A stretch of DNA of 64,000 nt from Centropus unirufus. Its lineage: Eukaryota; Chordata; Aves; Cuculiformes; Centropidae. The translations under genes were made by a program, and so were the position numbers. This document shows, one piece after another, positions 1 through 13,500 of this stretch; position 1 is the stretch's first letter; each line of letters starts with the position of its first letter. The notes beneath the pieces were generated by a model, which worked only from the letters and a program-made list of their open reading frames with translations, was not told the DNA's origin and did not search any database. The stretch is taken from positions 659,198-723,197 of the forward strand of contig VYZI01000127.1 of NCBI GenBank assembly GCA_013397695.1, given 5' to 3'.

Positions 1-1222
1 CTATCAGAATCCTAAGTCCTATCTAAAGTTTCATAAATGGATAAGTACTGGGCAACTTGGGTATGCTCCAATGATCTGACTACACAAGCAGCCTTTTTAG
101 CAGCAATTTAGGGTTATGAAATGGATCTAACTTGAGAGCTCAACTGCCCTACAAAAAGTAACAATTCAATAGTCACATAGAGGTAGGTGTTAAAAATATA
201 AAGTTCTCTAGAACACAGAATGAATCCTGAGGAAAATGGGAATCCTTTGTATAGATGGTATCAGAACATTATTAATTTCAATTAGGGGAAAACAGAGTAC
301 TTGCACTGCAAGGTAAGCAGCATTTTCTAGAGATGTTTAGAATATATGTTGGCATATAGATCAAGGGAGTTAACAGACTTCACAATCAGAACTTATTTTT
401 AACTGTAGTATGCATCAAATCAGCTTTAGTTGTATTCCTAACAACTTTCTGAAGAAGTATCTTTTTAGAGAACTTCCCAAGCTGAGTTATTGTTTTCACA
501 GTCTTCAAAATAACCTCATAGGAGCTTTACTAGCCCAATTTTATAAGGCCATGTTCCACATTCAGCTCACATTTGCCACAACTAAAATATAGGTGCAAGT
601 GTATGGATATATATGCACTGCTGTTCAGAATAAAGTAGCATTTGGAAATAATTAAGGAAAAGGAGCTACTAAAATTACATAGGTGATATGTAAGTATGTT
701 CAGAAATTACTTATATGCATGTTTAAACTCTTAACTTAAACACCTTAGTCTGCATTATTTAATTCTATACTACAACTGCTGGCAATTAATCTTCTTTTTA
801 TAGCTTTAAGACACAAGAAAGCAAAAAACCAAAAATATAAGCTTGGGTGAATGTGATGCAAACAACTGCACAAAACTATGCAGAGTTGTGGTCAGGTACC
901 AGCTGAAAGTCTGACACAAGGCAGTTTTCTCCTTCAGGGAGTAAATTCACATTTGAGAATCTTCAACTCAAGGACCCACATATATCACACATTTGGAACT
1001 ATTTGCTGAACCAGGGTAGCTTGTGCTAAACAGGCAAACTTTTTCAAGTATCAAAGGCATAACTAATAGGAGTACATAATCAAAATGATCCAGGCCTATG
1101 TGTTAGAAGTTCATCAAAACAAAGTGAATGGCGATTTTTAAAAACTTATATTCTTATGGAAAAGTAGTCTAGCAGATTATTTTTTCTTTTTACATTTAAC
1201 CTATTACCAAAACAGGTCTTAC
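1..1222 (-). other. STXBP5: STXBP5 intron downstream of the last visible exon (partial)
   Basis: No coding sequence resembling the final tomosyn exons (SNARE region) is present. A+T-rich, with no recognised repeat. The intron continues past the left edge. Confidence 0.7.
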
Positions 1223-1592
1223 CTGAAAGTCATAATATGTCCATTGGCACAGAAACATGCAAGGCAGATACTGTTACTCAATGACACTATGTCTCCACGA
1301 AGAACAAAAGAAGTCTCTGTTATGTTTTGCTTATAAATACAGTTCTGGGATGGTAGTGAGATAACTTTTGCTTGCTTTTCTGAACAGATCACTGCATATT
1401 GGTTTTCACTGATTTCCTGAGAGGAAGATGGGGACACTGAGACAGGTCGTCGCTTTTTTGATTTATCTTTTTCATCTTTATCTTCAGTAACATTGTGTTC
1501 TCTCCAGGGTTCATGTGCTGGCGGGACTAAAGCTCCTGTGGTATCCAGAAAAGCCATTCTCAAGATTGCCCCTTTTAGCCTCAGGATGGTTC
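1223..1592 (-). CDS. STXBP5: STXBP5 exon, about residues 849-971
   Basis: 370 nt, the longest and 3'-most exon in the window. It encodes TILRLKGAILRMAFLDTTGA, LVPPAHEPWREHNVTEDKDE, KDKSKKRRPVSVSPSSSQEI, SENQYAVICSEKQAKVISLP, SQNCIYKQNITETSFVLRGD and IVSLSNSICLACFCANGHIM, then TF and a split Ser. It carries late blades of the second propeller around a Lys/Glu-rich loop. Acceptor ttttcttag, donor TTTCAG|GTAAGA. The following exon, beginning with the rest of Ser and then LPSLRP in mammals, is not in the window. Confidence 0.97.
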
Positions 1593-4500
1593 CTAAGAAA
1601 AAGTTGAGCACATTCCTAAAACAGTCCTAAATTGTCTTTAAAGCTACAAAATATTCCTTTAAGAAGCTAGTAAAATCAAAACTAAACAAGAATTTAGTCT
1701 GTGCAGCAAAACAAAAAATATTTGGACTGTAATCTGAAAACCAGTGAAGCACATGCAAGACAACATATGTACAAGAAAATGTGAAACCAGTTTTCAAGTG
1801 TTAAGTGTATGCATACTTTTCCATTACCCTCAATGGAAGTTTATACGCTTATTTATAGAGCTAAGCTGGAAACCATATTTGCATTCAAGTTCAGCATTAA
1901 CAAACTAATTTTACTCTATCCTGAGGAATACACTGTGGGCTTAGTATCCCATATATAATACATACATTAATACCATAAATGCTATTAGTCAAAGGTGAGC
2001 ATCTCCTCTGCTTGTTTCTGAACCTGTCTGTATTGAAGAATCTGGAGGGGGTTTTTTTATGGTTTTTTTTTCACTGCAGTTCACACTAGAATCCATTTCT
2101 CTGAAGTGTAAAAGAAAAGAGGAAAATTTTTCCTTTCTTACTTTTCAAATAACTATATCTGTAAGTCAGATGTTAGGCTAATACATTTCTTCTTTATATT
2201 CAGCCACATGCAAGTAAAAGCATGAACATTCGCCAAGTACACACACAAAATCATAGATGTTGCACTATCTTTTAAGTTTCATGCTGCAGATCCAGTGACC
2301 AAACGTCCTGGCCATTCTGCAGCCTTACCTTTACACTCAAATTATCAAATATGAACATTGCTGCCAATACCATACTCGATAAGTACAAATCAAATATGAC
2401 CTAGGGTCATACTATTTCCAATAGCTGTTTCTATCAAATTGTATTCTAATTTGCATGTCCTGTTACCATCTATATGAGCAAAGTAGAGTAAAGCAGCATA
2501 TTTTGAGGGAGATAGTGGTAGGAGGAAAGCTAAATCTAGGCCTAACAGTATATTCAAACTATAAATATATGACTACAACCAAATCAGTTGCTGTTTATCA
2601 GAAAAATGTGATGCAAGACCTCTCACAGCAATCCAAAGGGATATTTTATTAATAATATTTAAAGCTAGCTGTTCAATATACAACTATCAATTCATATTCC
2701 TGCTTTATGGTGTAGGAAGACTGAAAATTTCCTACTTGTAGCAAAAAAACCCAACACAAACACAAAAAACAAACCCAAAACCCCCCAAACATTTGAAATA
2801 GTGTTGTCTGCTGTTTCTGTTTTAAGAATTGCCATGTATTGCATATTAAGGCTAGAAAGTATACTTTCCTCAGCAAGTATATATTAGAGTGCATTTTTAT
2901 ATTCGCCAAGATCGTATTTTCAGCTTTGCATCTTTAAAGCACTGGTAATGAAGTAACCAATTTAGACGTTTAACCTTAGTAGCTAGACTGATGAATTATA
3001 TATTAATTGTCAATTAATCTGTAACAGAGAAAACTGATTTCTTTAAAAAATGAACAACACTTTATCAAAGCATACTTTAGCCTGTCTGCTTTGTACATAC
3101 CACTAGGAGAAACAATTACTGGTTGAAGAAGTCTTTGATCTCCTCCTGGGGGTAAGTTCAGTACAATGACAAGCACTGTACCCAGCGTGGTCCCGACCCA
3201 CAGGCATGGGGAAGGTGATGTATCAGCCTTTCTCGTGAAAGTCTCACAAAAATGAAGAGCTGAAATTGCCTCACGTGACTCTTTATCAATGCTAGTTACA
3301 CTAGAACTCCGTGATCGACTGAAAGAGTTGTCTTTGACATCTGAAAATAAATTAGTACTAATTAAAAAGGACAGAAAAATGCAAGCATTAATTCAGACTT
3401 TCCTTTTTGTTCTTTAGCATGAAGTACATAACATCATTCTGTTGCTTACTACTCCTGCATTCCTCATTTTTCTGTACTTCCTTTCAGCCCAGTTTTCAAC
3501 ACTGTAACCTGAACAAAGTGCCCAATCTTTTTTTGCAGAAGTTGCTAATAGGTAATTGTCAAGAACAATTGTGTGTATTTCTGTCTTCTTGGGACAGAAA
3601 ACAACAATTGAATGAGACTCCTCTTTTAAAAATTTGCAATAGAAATCTCTCTGCCACTTAGTTCATTGATTAAAGGATATTGGCTTCCATGGAACCTGAT
3701 TTAATAATCTCGTGAAGAGGCAACTGTTTAACACCCACAGCAACATCCAGGAAGCATGATAATATGTAACCTGTAATGATTCACAGTAATATTGTCTCAC
3801 TTTAGGAAACTGTACGGAGGAAGCCTAACAAGCTACACCCCTCAACATTTAGTAAGAGAAACACCAAATGCTACCATATGCCACCTGGCACTTGTATGCA
3901 AAGCTGAAGATTTTTGTTTTGATTACTGTAGAAAATGGCAGTAATGAACTTTTCAGGAAGAATTGTACATTGCTTAGCAAATAAAGTTCTCATAACAGAG
4001 AGTGAATATTAACAAAAGCCTCAGTCCAGTAGATGTGCTGCTCCACTCTAGATGTGTGCTCTCTGTACATGTGGTGATACATAAATTCAGACATGCTGAT
4101 GTGTTATCTGTGCATTCACAAATTAATACTTAACTCATCATTCCAAAACTGTAGCACAAGACAACCCTTACTAGCAAAAGCTTGATGCAATTTGTAATTT
4201 GACTTCTAAATATATATTATTATATTGCATTCTTGGGCAGGGTATAAATAAAATGGGTATCTTTAAAGCAGGATTAAGAGCTCAAGAGCAACATTTAACC
4301 ACATACATTCTGGAAGTATCACTACACTAATTTCATTAACCTCTTGCAAAAGTTTCTACATAGAAGACCTAACATGTATGTCAAAACACACAAACTAGAT
4401 TTCAACTGACCAAACAGACATCTAGAACACAAACAGTGAGTCTTCTGAGGAGATACTTTTCTCATTCAAACAAGCATAGAAAAATTACTATTCTTGCTTA

Positions 4501-7500
4501 ATTTTAGCTAAGTCAAATAAAACAGCTACTTGGACACTGACATCCTAAGTTTCCCTATCTAAAAAATCAAATCCAGGGTAAAAAAATGAAAACTATTATT
4601 TGTTTTTATAGTTCTAATGACCACAAACTCTTAAGATGCTTGTTTCTTCAAGACTGAATATTTAATGTTTTTTTTTGACTCTATCACTGACTAATCAGTC
4701 TGAATACAATAACGCATTAGTTGCAACAGGCATAAAGTGAAGTATTGCATCTGTTGAGTTGATTCTAGTTGAATATTTGAAGAACATGTGTGCAAATTCT
4801 AGAAACACTGGAATAGACAAATGTAAAAATTAATGTGTCAGATAACACAGGAGTTGCTGAGAGTAGACAATTCATTCAGCAAAGAGAACTGGGAATAAAG
4901 ACTAACTTCATTAGTGCATAGCATTTATCCTAAAGTCAAGAAAGAATCTATAGTCTGTTAATAGATCAGTTTCAGATGAAGAGACAGTGTGATGACCCAA
5001 ATACAGACCACTTCATCAGGATGGAAGATGAGGCTTTTGAGTCACTACACCAAAGGACAGTACTTAGTGTCAATGGTACCTCAATCATCTGGATTGCAAC
5101 ATTGAAAAGCAATGGTATAAATGCAGACTAGAATATGTACAAAACAACTGTTGTTCTGGAAAGCAGTTGATAAATACAGAAGCACATATTTCAGCCTTTA
5201 TTCTGACTATCAAGAGCAGGAAAAGGGATAGGTTAAAGATCTGAAGACAGAAAAGTAATTTGAAAGAATGAGTTCATGGAAGAAGAGAAGAAAGAATGAG
5301 TTCATGGGAAGAAGAGAGAAAAATGTAAGGATAATGAACTTGGGAGAAGGGCATTTCAGCCACCTCCTAGAACCAGTAGATATGGTCACATAAGTGACAA
5401 AAAAAAATACAAGCAAGCTGACAATCCCTGAAGAGCACTAGGGAAAAGCTACCCCAGTAGGAGAAAAGACAGAAGTAAAACAAAAAAGAAAATTGTCCAA
5501 GGAAGTCATTTACAAATCTGAAAATCTAGAATAATTTTACATAGAACAAAATGAGGCATCTAAGTGCAGACATCCACACATGTGCAAAGCCAACCAAAAC
5601 CAAAGATTATTTCAACTTGGAAGTAGAAACTAAGAGTATACCAGAAGATGACAAAGAAAAAAGAGAATCAGTATTTACTCAGAAAGAATACTAAATATTA
5701 AGTGATATAGGAAAATAGGGTAACAATTCAAGCATTCTCTCTTCTGCAGTCTTCATAAAAATAAAATGCTTAGTATTTACTGCTATCAAAGAACTAGGAG
5801 GAAATAGACAGTAGAATTAAAGTGAATTGGATAATATTTAAGTACAAACGTGGTCCAGTTTGCAAAGTATGATAAAATTAATTCAAAACTGAAGGTATCC
5901 CATAACCATTAGTAAACATAGTAAGGAAGAACAGACACTGATTGAAAAGAGAAAAACAATAAATCTGCTTTTTCTTGCTGACAATGCCACTCTTGGATCT
6001 CTAGCTCTGGGTACAGGAGCTTCAGAAAGAGGAGAGGAGATTAACAGAAGCCACCCTAGATTTAGACATCCTAACCTAAAAAGGAAAAGACATTGAACTT
6101 TGTAAAAAAAAATATCTGCAAAAATGAAGATTAAAGTTATGATGACAGCTTTCAACAGCATTAAAAATGGCAAACAAAAATATAGGGAACACTTGTTTTC
6201 CCCTGTTTATTGTGGAAGGGACAAGAAAAGGTTAATGTAGAGGCACAGAAGATTGATTAAAAAACAGGAAATCTGTCTGGCTATAAAACCTTGGAACCTT
6301 ATGTCTGGGATTTTTCTAAAAATTTATTTATTGGAGGCTCATGAATAGACGAGAGGTTCAGTTGTCAGACATCTGGATCTTTGCCGTAGCAATGGATTAA
6401 AGGATCTCCGAGGGCTCCTTCCAACTTCGCATTTCTCCAAGTGGAGCAAGCTTTCTTTATAACTCTAAATTGTAAATCAGGGTGGTCCAGCTCAGATTCA
6501 GGATATCCAGTACCATTGGACTCTTTCCTTGCTGACAGTAGCAGCTGACTAATACATAGTTCTGCAGCTGCCGGTGGGCTCCTGCTCTGTCTTCTGCTAG
6601 GGCTGTGGTAGCAATTCTGCTGCAGGAATGAGAGTGAGTTGTGGCAAGCAGAAGGCAGCCTTCACATTCAGGCTGCATCTACTGCTGTAGGTCTACAGCT
6701 GTCCCTCATCATCCTTAGAAAACAAGGCATAGGAGCCAGATCTGATCAAAAAGCTGGCAGTCAAAGTACTAAAAAAAAAATAAGCTACTAATTTGTATGA
6801 TGTTTTAGTTATGCAATATGATGACTTCCAGTACAACAATTACTACAGTTGTGTAGTACTACAGACTTCACAACTGCAATGATTCTTGTATTAAAAGGTA
6901 TTAAGCTTTTTCAAGAAAAATTAAGTTCTCAGACTGGTCATCTGCCCCAAAAGTTGTATACTATTGTCATTTAGAGGGCGTAGTAACAAAACAATTAACC
7001 ATTGTAAAACTGTGCAATGATTTGTTGAGTAGACATCAACATACCCCATTATTATTAAGGTATTTTTCAATTTAAAGTGTATCAGATGGTTCTAAACAGG
7101 CAGCAATTTTCCTTACATTACCTGCTTATTCATGCTTTTGCTATCACAGCACTACTGATAAAGTGAGTGAGATGCCTAAAAATCAGGACAAAAGCGTGAT
7201 AAGCCTTTTACAAGATTTGCAGGCTTACCTTATGATGACAGCAATGACATTTTGTGTCTGAGAGCCCCCAAAAAGATTGGAATTAAAATTTTAGTTCTAC
7301 ACTTCATATAAATGCAACATAAAGTCATAATAATTTACATAATTTAGGACTCTTATTTTAATGTATTTGCATTCTGTAAAACAGATTTAGAAAAATAAAA
7401 CCAACTATGTAAACTTACCTAATTCAGGCTTTAACTCAGTTGGCAAACTTAGCTTCCTGGACATCTTTGCTGAAAAGTGAAGTATATCTTTTTTTTAAAA

Positions 7501-10500
7501 AGAATAAACATGATTCTGATGGCCTTCATTTGCTTCTTTCCCAATATTTAATGTATCATTGTTTATCACAGTAACTGCAGTACTTAACAGGATTTGTACT
7601 AAAGCCAAGCCTCACTTCCACAAGGAAGGGATGCAAAATAAAACATGGAAGATAACAAATTCCCCAAATATAGCATTTAGTGACTTTTGCAAGGCTTCAT
7701 TTCTGGTTTCAGGCAGAACAGACTCTTGGCTACTGCGAGAACATGCACTGCACGATACACAAGTAAACATCCCATTACTTCCTCTTCCCTACATCCTGAT
7801 AAAACCCGAGATATTTGAAAGAAAGAAAATAGATGAACTTTTAATTATGCTAAAATTTTAATGCACATGCTTACAAAGCTAGTAATCTGAGATACAATCC
7901 ACAAACTTAGAAGAATGAAGACATTACTGAGAATTATAAAATCATCAGCTTACAACAAATCCTTGCAACACTGTCGGACAAAAGACTTTGATAACTTTGA
8001 TAGTATTGCTGAAGTAAATAAAATAGCACTAGAACTAATCCCTCATTTAGAAAATTTTCTTCATAGGAATGGAAACCTTGTAGTCCATTTAAAATGTAGC
8101 ATAACACTAACAAATGCTGCTACAACAGAAGTCACAAGTAAACTAGCACCCACATATCCCTCTTCCACCTTTCTTTGAACAACTACTGGAAAGGGAATAA
8201 TTTTGATGTAGCTGAACATTGCTGAACCTGTCCAGGGCTAGACTCCATTTGTTTCCTAGCCACATGTTTGAATTTTGATATATCACTTAATTCTTCGCTA
8301 TCTTGTAAGGGTAATAATTCTTCACCTAAGAGATGTTGAGAATAGCCTGATAATTCTAAGATCATGTTGTAATGGATACCAGTCATAAAGCAGCCTAAAT
8401 CTAGCTGCTTCTCTCGCTAGGAATGGAGTTAATTCAGTCTCATTATAACAGAAATAATTTTGTTTCCAATGTATCTTGAAGAACAGTATGTGACTTAGAG
8501 TTACTTCCCCTTCTTAAAAAAGTGAAATACTTCATTGTATCATCAACTCTGCTCATCAATATTGCAAATTCTAGCTATCAGAATAGTTGAACACTTTGAT
8601 TCCTGTCATATATTATAATAATTTGAGAATAAGACTCCAGATATAATCTTCTAATTTCCTTCATGTGCCAATGTTACAAAGTACACCTATTCAAATTAAA
8701 ATGAAATTATTTATTCTCAGACTGAAACGCTAGTCACGAACTTATTTTACTGCAGGCTGAAACTGAAAAGTGTACTGAAAAGTACACGTTTACTGGCCTC
8801 ATCCTTGCATTGGCACTGGCATCTGCCTAGCTTAATGGCGAGGCCAAAACTCATCCCAATGAAGTTTCTGCCAAGGGATGTTTTCAATAAGATCAACTCC
8901 CATTTCAGATCAGACTCAACTATATAAGCAGAAAACCATGTGACAAAATAGCCCTAGGGACCAGGAGCCCATCTTTTCGCTGTCATCTTGAACTTAAATT
9001 GGCTTGACTAGAGATTATAAAACCTCATCAGGAATTGTGGACTAGAAGATGGGTGTTACTCATCATAAGATTTTTCTGTGTTAGATATCTAACTCATAAA
9101 AGTCGAGATACTGAACAACACCTCAGGTATGCACACAGAAAATAATTTGAGTTTTGATTTTCACAGCTTTTACTATGTGTGAATACCAGCATAGTCAACT
9201 TAGACACTTTGAAAACCAGAGTGGTCACTTTCGGCTTTTCAAAGAGAATTGTTTAACACAGTTTTAACAACTTGGAGAAAACCGACAGAGAAAAGGAAAT
9301 CAGGTAATAAGTAACAAGTATAATAGGTAATAACAAGGTAGTAGGTAATAACAAGTGCAGGTAAGTACGTTGGATTCTAAGAGTCAATCCACAGTTTTAG
9401 CTTTTTGTCTTGAGTGAAAGATCAGCTCTTTGAATTAGGTTGGAAAGACAATATTTGCTATGAACAGTGAACTATGTCTCATTAATAGGCATATAGAAGA
9501 TACATTAATTGTTGAAAAGGATGTCATTGGTAGAAACCATGAATTACATGAATTAAAGTGCAAAGCAAAAAAATACACTTCAAAACGTGCCAAAAACCTC
9601 AATACTTCAAATGTAAATAGGAAACAAGAATCTATTTAAATAGATAAATCTATTTTAAATAGCAGTAGTGCCATCTTGTGTTTAAAGAAAAAAGTGTCTA
9701 AAGATGCAATGCCAGTTAAGCCATTTTTAACTAACATTCCTTAATATAAACACCTCCCCCTACATGCTTATATGAATATCTGGCTTATGGACTACAATAT
9801 TTTGGGGAAATTCAGTTTTACTATGCCTCAGATGAAAACAAGCAACATGCTACACAGCTTCTACAACACAATACATACACAACAAAGAAATGGAAAAGAC
9901 AGGATTGAGATGTACAGGGAGTGTGCTCAGTGTGAGGCTTTTTCCTCCCGTTGTACAACCGGGCAAAGGTGATGTTGACTGTTGGGTGTGGCTGACTCCA
10001 AGTTGCAGCTATCGTATCAGAGTTTAATACCCCTTGGAGGCAGTGGCTGCTGCAGCATTTAGAGCCAAGACCAGCCTCCTGCAGCTGGTGTCAGAGGACA
10101 GACTGGGAAACTCCTCCTGGCACATTCACTCAAGGCAACAATGATTTTTTGTGTGTGTGTATTTTAACCTTGATTTAATACTCCTCTAGATTAGAAAAAC
10201 TTGAGTCATACACAGGCACAGGTGTATTTTTTCTGTTGCTAACATACACAACTAAAAATCATATAGATTTATAGTATTAGAGAACTGTCCAAAACCAACA
10301 TTCAGGATTCCTGGACGTTTCTCATCCATCAGGCGGCTTGAGGGGGCAGGTGTTAAATTATGAAAGGTTACTTTGGTATAGCATGCTGTATTTCAGTATA
10401 GCAAGCTCAACCAACTCAGTGAAGAAAAGCTGAAGGCTGAAACATGACTGAACTATCAATAGGAAGCTGTGGCTTAAAAGTACTAGTTATATTTTATTTG

Positions 10501-13500
10501 CAGTGTCGGAGCTGATACTTGACAAAGCGCAGCAAATCAGTTTAAGCTATAGAGCAATTTCTCATACATAACCTATTTAGGAAACAATCTAAACTTAAAA
10601 AAATTTAAAGATTTTAAAGGGGACAAATGTCTTTGTGTTTTGACAGATGAGATCAAGCCTATTTCATTTATCATTTCATGAGAAATAACTAAGCAGCTTA
10701 GAATTTCTTAGACAAAGTTCCAAAATTATCCTATATTTGACAGCTACACAGAAATGAAAGATTTACATTACCGATTTCAAGATGCTTAAAGAACTCAATA
10801 TTGTACTGGTGACAGCACAATAGAGGGACAGATTATCAATGATAAAATGTCTAAATTTAATAAGAAAACCGTTTTACAAGAGAATATAAATATATATTTG
10901 ATATAACCAAAATTAGATTCAAGTATTAAAAACACATTGGTAGGACCAGTCTTACGCTGGCACTAGGGCAAATTAGAACTATTAGCATCTTAATATTTGA
11001 TTCTGTGAAAAGACTATAATCACTGAATTTTGCACTGTTTGAAAAATACAGGTATATACTTAGAAAGTAACAAATACGGAAATCCTGTTGTCAATACTAA
11101 GAGCAGGGATTACAGAAGTTTGGAAATAAAGCCACTGTGTCTTGATCTGCCTACTAATGTTGTTTGCAATTGTTTCTGAAATTATAAACTGCAGAAAACA
11201 AATAAAACCATTTTTTCCTAAAACATAATTGACACAGCCTATGTGTCAACAACTATGAAGGTCTCAGTCTACAATATTATGCATATATCTTTTTCCAATA
11301 GCAAAGCTTTTTCCAGAAATGGGCACCCACAATACCTCTTACTCTGACCTATATCAGAAGCTACTTATATCACTATATATTTAATCACATTATCTCTTCA
11401 TGCCAAATAATTAACTGATTGAAGCTTGAGTAAAACAGTTTAAGATTTTGCTCCCACTGAAGTTGGATCACAACACCTTTCTATAAAAATGACACAGCCT
11501 TGGACATAAAATATTTCCTACCAATTCATCTTCCTGTAAGTTCATCTGCATTTGGTACCCGTCTATGTACTACTCCACAGTGCTTTACTTTCAAATATTT
11601 GCAATTGCTAAAAGAAATGGCTGCACTTAATAATGTCCACAGCACTTTGCATAACTTCCAGAAATGGTTAAACCAAGTATCTTCATATACCCAAGGTAGT
11701 TGCAACTAAAGTTCACCTCTGATGCAAATAAAAGGGAAACATGACCAAAAGGCAACATGTTCACAATAGATCTTTAACTTGAGTTCCTATCCATTTCTTA
11801 GCACAGAGCACCCACAACTGAGTAATTGGACCAAGAACAAAAGAGCAACTGATCTTAATGGTGTAGGTAGCAAAGCTGAAGTGTTGGGTGAGTGAAGCAT
11901 TTATTCTATTTATACTATCATTGCAGCCATAGATGTTTTTTGTTTCCTTTAACAAAGCAAGAATTCTTGTCTGATATTGTCACTAATGACAGAAATGAAG
12001 ATGCCCAAGTTTCACTAAAGTGATTAAATTTGCAATAGCTTTACAGTTTTAAATGCATAGTTATTTCTACCACCATGCAGCCCTATTGCTAAGATGCAGT
12101 TACTTCTCACCTTGCAGCCAGTATTCCTTTGCTCACTCTTCCCATGCAACAAAAACATAGAAGTGATATTAACAACAACTGAAACTGATCAATGTTGTGA
12201 AAAATTCTTGCTCTGTTTCACAAACCAATTGACAGGCTATATTTGTTGTATTTCACACATTGAAAAAGAATGGAAAGAAGTTGAACTGCACATGCCAGTG
12301 CAAAGGCCTACAACCATTCTCTACAGATCAAATTAATCCATGTGAACACTGTTGATAGTAAACAACTTGTCTTATACAACATGGTGAAGACGACAGTCTG
12401 GACAGTCACATTTTATAAAACTCATTGTCCATTCACATTTAATGGGCAAGTCAGCTTAAAACAGCAAGTCGTAAAAACATGCAACCATTAACACCAAAGA
12501 AGAGGTGTTCCACTCACACAGAAGAGCTTAAAATGTAAGTTGAGAAAGAACCACGCAGAATAAACATGCCAGATAAGGTATATAAAACATGGAAAGTGAA
12601 GAGAGACATTCACTGCATGGCAGAGAACCACTCAACTCTCTTAACAGAATTCAGATGAAATCATTAAGTTTCTTTAGACTTCCAGTAAATTGAAAATTAC
12701 ACACATCACAGAACGGGCTGACTGGGACATGCTTGTGAATTACAATAGGGATTGATATAACATACACAAGATTAAGTGTTTTTCTCATTAGAAGAGCTGA
12801 ACTTGAGTTCCTATTTAGCCTGAACTTCCTATAGGAGAACATATTAATCAGTAATACTCATGTACACAGTACTATTTTCTTTTTAATTACAGGTGAATTG
12901 ACATTATATATTATTTGCCATCATTTGCTTGCTTTAATTATATTTTGGCTTCCACTGTCTCAGAGCTCATCTTCCCTAATGTATTATCAGTGCAAGAAGG
13001 GCTCGATATAGTACTGAGAGAAGGACATATTCTTGGTCTTCCTCATTCCATCCTTGAGAATCCTAAGACAAGTTCATCATTTATCTAACTGAATTTTGAA
13101 TTATTCTTCTTCTGAATTAGCGAATTGTGACGAAAAGGATTCGTGGTTTAGGATAAAAGTTGATTTGCTGAACATCAAAGCAATAGGAGAATACAGAAAA
13201 AGACATCTCTTCCTAGTCTTAACCTATGAAGTAGTAGTTTAGCAAACAGTTTTACTATGTAAAGTAGCTTCAACCTTTTGATCTGAACAAAGAGATAAAA
13301 TGAAATACTTCCAAAATGGCGCACTAATGTACTAAACAAAATAAACCACCAATACAATGATTCTGAAATGAATATAATCATATCTCAGTTACAGAAGAAG
13401 AATCTCTTTCCCAAAATTAAATCATCCAGCCTCTTGCCTTCATTTATTTAATAAGCCAGTTGTCAGAAGCAGAGTTAATTTCCATTCCAATCATAAAAGG

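Larger units (their letters stand above)
3341..7418 (-). other. STXBP5: STXBP5 intron, 4,078 nt
   Basis: Contains a probable CR1 3' end (6,180-6,440) and a two-copy 28-nt tandem duplication (5,262-5,318). The interval 4,940-6,180 is purine-rich and may be the older part of the same retroelement, but I could not confirm it. Confidence 0.65.
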